A stretch of 64,000 bases of DNA from Bathymodiolus brooksi (Eukaryota; Mollusca; Bivalvia; Mytilida; Modiolidae), in contig OY804589.1 of assembly GCA_963680875.1 (NCBI GenBank), positions 20,108,413-20,172,412 of the forward strand, written 5' to 3'. The notes below the pieces were generated by a model, which searched no databases, was not told the DNA's origin, and saw only the letters and a list, made by a program, of their open reading frames with translations. This document shows, in pieces, positions 58,441 through 64,000 of the stretch (its first letter is position 1; each line of letters starts with the position of its first letter). The translations under genes were made by a program, and so were the position numbers.

Positions 58441-58981
58441 CACATATCGTTATGCATCTTTTTAGTAAGGACTTGCCATCACTGGTTTGTTATTGATAAT
58501 CTAATTAGGATACCAATTGTATAGTCTTTGGTTTAACCCGATCGGGGCTCGAATCCGTGATCTAACTTCAATACAATCGAGACTATAACACCATGGAAAT
58601 CGTATTAGTGGTAAGTATGATGAGGTATAATAAAGGTTATTACTGACCAGTAGAAAAAGTATTGCTGATTAGGTTTTGAGGAAACAAAATACATTTTTAA
58701 ATCGTTGTTCCCTCACGTGGAAATACGAACATGATGTCGGGTTTTTAACTTAAGTTACATACAGTAGAATGTATCCCATCTTACAATTTGGTGTCTCGGG
58801 TTGTGACACTCAATAATATGCTTTACATGTAAACGAGGTGCTTGACGAACAGTAATATTTGATCAGTCAAAAGTCGGAAACAAACATTCACAATATAACA
58901 TCATTTTGTTTTTGTGTTGCTTCCGAATTACTCATTAATTCGTATCTAAATTGATTTCTTTGTCTTATCGACTGTACATAC

Positions 58982-59212
58982 CTCTTACACTAACATCTAC
59001 CTGTTCTAGATTGGTATAATTCCCACAACGATATCTACCGCCGTCATTTGTTTGAACATTATAGATAGTCATAGAACCACTATATACATTCCCATATTTA
59101 GCTCCTGCTTGGATTTGGCTAGACCAACCCGGATCCATTCTCTTTTGCCAATAGTAATTCGGTCCTGGTAATGTGCATGTTAAGGTAGTATTACTCCTCC
59201 ATATGGCTATCG
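58982..59212 (-). CDS. Ig domain exon 3 of the receptor gene, copy A
   Basis: This 231-bp minus-strand exon (acceptor 59213-59214, donor 58980-58981) is phase 1-1. Ig-like: TTLTCTLPG, NYYWQK, AKYGNVYSG, DGGRYRC. Compared with copy B (13724-13954) the Cys before the first strand is replaced (AIWRSN against AICGSN). Other changes cluster after the second Cys (NYTNLEQVDVSV against DYFKLEQIDVTV). Framework residues are kept, so the exon looks functional. Confidence 0.88.
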
Positions 59213-59284
59213 CTAAAATTAAATCAACAATAAATAAGCGCAAACTTTAATAGAGAACACGCGTAAGTTGTTATAATTCTTGTT

Positions 59285-60765
59285 TCTATAAGGTTCTTTA
59301 GTGGCTATGTTGGCATTAAAGACATGTATGGTCAATAAGTTCCTTCAGGGTTCGTGCTAGTATTAAGGACAGTTATGGTAAAAATAAGTCCTTTGGAGAT
59401 CATGTTAGTATCAAGAACATTCATGGTGAATAAGGTCATCTAGTGGCCAATGCTTGTATTAAGGACAGAAAGGTTCATTAAGATGACTTAGTGATCATGT
59501 TAATATTTAGAACACTCATGATCATTACTGTAATTTAGTGGTCATGTTAGTATCAAGGAAAGTCATGATTAATAAGGTCCTTCAGTGGTGGTCATGTTAG
59601 TATCAAGGAGAGTTATCGGCAATAAGATTATTTATTGGTCATGTTAGTATTTAGAACACTCATGATCAATAAGGTCCTTTAGCGGTCATATTTGTATTAA
59701 AGACAATCAGGACCAATTAGGTCATTTAGAGGTCATGTTAGTATCAAGACCAGTTATAAAATCATTCGTATTATGGACAGTCATCGTCAATAAGGTTCTT
59801 TATATGTTCTATTGTATTAAGGACAGTCATGATCAATAAGGTTCTTTATATATCCTATTTCTATTAAGGACAGTCATGGTCAATAAGGCTCTTTATATGT
59901 CCTATTTGTATTAAGGACAGTCATGGTCAATATGGTCTTTCATATGTCCTACTTGTATTAAGGACAGTTATGGTCAATAAGGTCCTTTATATGTCCTATT
60001 TGTATTAAGAAAAGTCATGGTCAATAAGGTCTTTTATATGCCCTATTTGTATTAAAGGAAAGTTAGTATTTAGACCACTCATTATCAATACTGTCATTTA
60101 GTCAATAAGGTACTTTATATGTCCTATTTGTATTAAGGACAATCATGGTCAATAAGGTCTTTCATATGTCCTACTTGTATTAAGGACAGTCATGGTCAAT
60201 AAGGTCTTTTATATGTCATATTTGTATTAAGGAAAATCATGGTCAATAAGATCTTTTATATGTCGTACTTTTATTCAGGAAAGTCATGGTGAGTAAGGTC
60301 TTTTATATGACCTACTTGTATTAAGGACAGTCATGGTCAATAAGGTATTTTATATGTCCTACTTGTATTAAGGAAAGTGATGATCAATAAGGTCTTTTAT
60401 CTGTCATATTTGTATAAAGGACAGTCATGGTCAATAATGTCTTTTTTATGTCCTACTTGTATTAAAGACAGTCATGGACAATAAGGTACTGTATATATCC
60501 TATTTGTATTAAGAAAATTCATGGTCAATAAGGTCCTTTTTATGTCCTATTTGTATTAAGGACAGTCATGGACAATAAGGTCTTTTCTATGTCCTACTTG
60601 TATTAAGGACAGTCATGTTCAATCAGGTCTTTTATATATCCTATTTGTATTAAGGACAGTCATGGTCAATAAGGTCTTTTATATGTCCTATTTGTATTAA
60701 GGACAGTCATGGTCAATGCTGTCATTTAGTGGTCATGTTAATATCAGGGAAAGTATTGCTTGATT
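59285..60765. repeat. 47-bp satellite, about 1.5 kb, copy A
   Basis: Same unit as 14040-25160, about 30 copies, in the same intron. It has no large duplicated blocks and shows the older, more varied units at its left edge that copy B also has. It ends abruptly at 60765, where the 45-bp array starts. Confidence 0.93.
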
Positions 60766-61521
60766 AGCAGAACACTGTATTGTATGTGTAGAACATTGTG
60801 TATGGAGGATAGCAGAACACTGTATTGTATGTGTAGAACATTGTGTATGGAGGATAGCAGAACACTGTATTGTATGTGTAGCACATTGTGTATGGAGGAT
60901 AGCAGAACAATGTTGTGTATGTGTAGAACATTGTGTATGGAGGATAGCAGAACACTGTATTGTATGTGTAGAGCATTGTGTATGGAGGATAGCAGAACAC
61001 TGTATTGTATGTGTAGAACATTGTGTATGGAGGATAGCAGAACACTGTATTGTATGTGTAGGACAATGTGTATGGAGGATATCAGAACACTGTATTGTAT
61101 GTGTAGATCATTGTGTATGGAGGATAGCAGAACACTGTATTGTGTGTGTAGAACATTGTGTATGGAGGATAGCAGAACACTGTATTGTATGTGTAGAGCA
61201 TTGTGTATGGAGGATAGCAGAACACTGTATTGTATGTGTAGAACATTGTGTATGGAGGATAGCAGAACACTGTATTGTATGTGTAGCACATTGTGTATGG
61301 AGGATAGCAGAACACTGTATTGTATGTGTAGAACATTGTGTATGGAGGATAGCAGAACACTCTATTGTATGTGTAGAGCATTGTGTATGGAGGATATCAG
61401 AACACTGTATTGTATGTGTAGAACATTGTGTATGGAGGATAGCAGAACACTGTATTGTATGTGTAGAACATTGTGTATGGAGGATAGCAGAACACTGTAT
61501 TGTATGTGTAGAACATTGTGT
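60766..61521. repeat. 45-bp minisatellite array, about 17 copies, copy A
   Basis: The unit AGCAGAACACTGTATTGTAT, GTGTAGAACATTGTGTATGG, AGGAT is almost invariant. As 45 is a multiple of three and the unit has few stops, frames stay open on both strands (up to 305 codons), but these are by-products. Copy B has a single unit at about 25648-25690. Confidence 0.95.
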
Positions 61522-61671
61522 AAAATTGCACATTACACTGAGATCGGAAACCAACATACACAATATAACAATCTATATCTCCTTCTTTCTGAAATTATTG
61601 CGTGCTTCATCTTAATACATATGCATTTATTGCTCTCGTTTGACTGCACTTTTCTAATTTACTTTGCGTAC

Positions 61672-61899
61672 CTCTAAAGACAATATTCATTTGTAATTCT
61701 TGATTACCAGTTCTACATGCATAAGTACCACCATCATGTGGATCAACATCATAGATAGCCAGATATCTAGTATTCACATTCCCGTATTTAGCACCTTGTT
61801 GAGGTACAGACCAACCAGAATTAGTCGATTTTTGCCATGTGAAAGATGAGCTTTGTATTGGACATGTTAATGTGGTTGTACCTCCTTCTATTGCTATCA
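61672..61899 (-). CDS. Ig domain exon 2 of the receptor gene, copy A
   Basis: This 228-bp minus-strand exon (acceptor 61900-61901, donor 61670-61671) is phase 1-1. Ig-like: TTTLTCPIQS, SSFTWQK, AKYGNVNTR, DGGTYACRTG. Differs from copy B (25835-26062) at about 15 of 77 positions, with the Cys, Trp and DxGxYxC residues kept. Extracellular domain by position. Confidence 0.88.
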
Positions 61900-62879
61900 C
61901 TGAAATTAGATTAAAAAGTGATTCACAAACTCTACATAGAAAACATTCTTATTCATGTTATAACCTATTTCTATTTCTGGTATTAGAATGGGCAAATCAA
62001 ATTATTGTCTTTTGTATCTTCGATAGAGATAATACTAAAAATGATATTATCTTTGAAATAGTTTTTTTCAGAACATATCAGCACCTTCTCATTCGGTACA
62101 GATGACGCAATATTGTATTGGGAATTATATTATTGTTCGAAGATGATCATTGTTTCACTATTAAGTCGCACGATGGCCTTGTGTACTTTTTTTAAGCTTG
62201 AGGCCATCAACTATCTGTATTTAAAACATGCATGTATGGCAACTTCTGTGTCACGACGATTACATGTACTTTCTATGAAGTTCAAGATTCGACCGTTCTG
62301 TATGATATCCTGTTCACCAAGTTATATGTAAGGGTTGACACTTTACTCGTATGGCGAAACACTGGCATCATCGCATCTTTTCACTAAGAAGGAAGTGTTG
62401 AGCCCATAAACTATATAATACATAGCTAGTGGACCAATACAACTATAAAACATACAATGAAGTATAATTTGTTTTCTATTTTATTTGGAATGTTACAATT
62501 AAGCATAACAATATTGCAGATATCCATTACCGAACTTTATGTTTTGCATGTAGAATACTGTTGAACTGTATATTACCCCGATATAAACAGAAGCAGCGTA
62601 TACGCTGAGTCACCCTTTCCAAATGCTATGTAATTCATAGTTTCTGTAAATATCCGTTTTCTAACAATAGCCAACTTTTAATTGCATCCGATTACAGGAC
62701 ATTTCTAAGACAAACGTATTAAAAACGTTTTGTTAATAATTTCACTGAGACGGAGCGACATGGTAAATACCGTCTGTGTACGAACATTCATTTAGTCATT
62801 TGTTCTGTTATGTTTGCGGTTTACTTCTAAATGCCTATTGTTTTCGCTGGACTTCTCTTGTCTTATCTACTTTACTTAC
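61900..62879 (-). other. Intron between Ig exons 1 and 2, copy A
   Basis: Matches 26063-26606 and 27555-27980 of copy B. At 62407-62440 it holds just over one unit of the 32-bp repeat that is expanded in copy B, and then joins directly to the sequence equivalent to 27555. No other feature. Confidence 0.5.
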
Positions 62880-63107
62880 CTATAACAGTAACTTGCATAA
62901 GACTGTGTTGTGAACCATCTGTGCAAAGATATTTACCGGCGTCACTTAGATCAACATTATATATAATCAGAGATACATTATTCACATTCCCGTATTTAGC
63001 TCCTTGCTGAAGTGTAGACCAATAAGACTTCTCCAACTTTTGCCATTGGAAAGACGACCCTTGCATTGGACATGTTAATGTAGTAGTACTTCCTAATATG
63101 GCTTCCA
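62880..63107 (-). CDS. Ig domain exon 1 of the receptor gene, copy A
   Basis: This 228-bp minus-strand exon (acceptor 63108-63109, donor 62878-62879) is phase 1-1. Ig-like: TTTLTCPMQG, FQWQK, AKYGNVNNV, DAGKYLC. The counterpart is 27981-28208. Most 5' exon of copy A visible here; the signal peptide must be further upstream, perhaps beyond the right edge. Confidence 0.88.
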
Positions 63108-64000
63108 CTGAAATAAGTTCAAAATTATTAAGCAGTAAATTATAAGTATCAGCTTCTTACAGAAAAGACAAATGACATTTCAAAAATAAATAAACAAAAC
63201 AATGAGGGAATGACTAAAGAATGTGTTTTCGTGTTTATCTATGCTGTTATACAGAGAATAAATGGCACAAGCATCAAAATTGATATTACATGAAAGCTTA
63301 ACAAACAGTGGTCTATCGTTTCTCACCATCTGTTTATATTTGTATGAAACGAAATAAACAACTAATTCCTAAATAATTCTGTAATGATTTTCTGACATTT
63401 TAGTAACAAAAATATATTACACAAGACTTATTTATTTGTTTTTCAGATTTTACAAGTATTGTCATATGTATGTAACAGTGTCCATACTTATTTGTGACAA
63501 TATCTGCGCTATTTGCTTTCTGAAAAGAAATTGTTTTAACTGAAAACAAAAACGTTTGATAAACCTTCATTTCTTTTGGTTCTAGATGTCCATCTTGGGG
63601 AATCCCCGATCTAACGCCGACAAAAAGAAGCAAATAATGACATCTTGCATTTTTTGAGATTTTTGTCGACCGCTTTAAACAGTCATCTTTCGACCTGTCA
63701 ACTATATGATAGTACTATCATTTGTATATATGCGTACATACATGGGATAATTGTTTATTGTTCTTAGCTCCGCCTTTGATAAGTATTTTTTACTACGAGA
63801 AAGGTATAAACATTTGAACTTACTTTGCAAACTCTGGTACGTTAAAACATGTGAAAATTAAGCTCCGTCAGAAGTCGATTCTATATTTCTATGCTTTTCA
63901 CGTAGTAAAGAGGCGTAATTTGCTACCCCCTTTCTGATATGTCATACATGCAGGTCTGACATAATTCTGGAGAGGAGCAGGTTCAAATAACTTTATATAT
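63108..64000 (-). other. 5' flank or first intron of copy A
   Basis: Matches 28209-29110. A minus-strand frame at 63510-63640 (GHLEPKE..KVYQTFLF) is open in both copies but lacks a start, clear splice sites or a known domain. No promoter or signal-peptide exon could be recognised. Confidence 0.4.

Noticed and set aside
60760..61677. 305-residue plus-strand open frame and several long minus-strand frames
   Set aside because: They are the 45-bp minisatellite translated; a unit that is a multiple of three with few stops stays open in several frames on both strands.

Overview
The window looks like AT-rich nuclear DNA from an invertebrate, most likely a bivalve mollusc. It has no prokaryotic-style coding. 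Coding appears as short exons with GT/AG borders. It is crowded with tRNA-derived SINEs of the type common in bivalves, Tc1-like and non-LTR elements, and very large minisatellites. The species cannot be fixed from the sequence.

Main content: two tandem paralogues, both on the minus strand, of a type I membrane receptor-like gene with immunoglobulin (Ig) and thrombospondin type-1 (TSP1) domains. Copy A is read from beyond the right edge down to about 36.6 kb. Its parts are three Ig exons (63107-62880, 61899-61672, 59212-58982), a TSP1 relic (49644-49579), three TSP1 exons (44125-43952, 43539-43369, 42367-42197, the last with an in-frame stop), a transmembrane exon (41035-40907), and two proposed cytoplasmic exons (39395-39359, 36792-36654) followed by a possible AATAAA. 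Copy B has three Ig exons (28208-27981, 26062-25835, 13954-13724) and a TSP1 exon (674-501), and continues off the left edge with another TSP1 exon starting at position 9. Every Ig, TSP1 and transmembrane exon is phase 1-1, so domains can be added, lost or skipped without a frameshift. No signal-peptide exon was found, and the 5' ends are not defined.

The copies come from a multi-kilobase segmental duplication that includes introns and old insertions (a Tc1-like transposase, a YIDD-type reverse transcriptase fragment and SINEs). Since duplicating, they have diverged mostly through tandem-repeat growth and new insertions. Copy B has about 11 kb of a 47-bp satellite with higher-order structure (14040-25160), about 25 copies of a 32-bp repeat and about 29+6 copies of a 74-bp repeat. 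Copy A has only about 1.5 kb, one unit and about four copies of these, but has expanded a 45-bp repeat about 17-fold. Copy A also carries a 2.4-kb foldback element (51323-53725) with an 8-bp target duplication and an empty site in copy B.

Other content: a 5'-truncated CR1/L2-like LINE (about 3796-6008, plus), a decayed second LINE (46641-48840, minus), a probable small C2H2 zinc-finger gene on the minus strand (7439-6136) with an ETS/CRE-rich stretch upstream, a 2.4-kb tandem duplication between the two genes (28858-33655), a 158-bp hairpin element (35817-35974), and several SINE families. Repeats and introns make up most of the window; recognisable coding sequence is only a few per cent.
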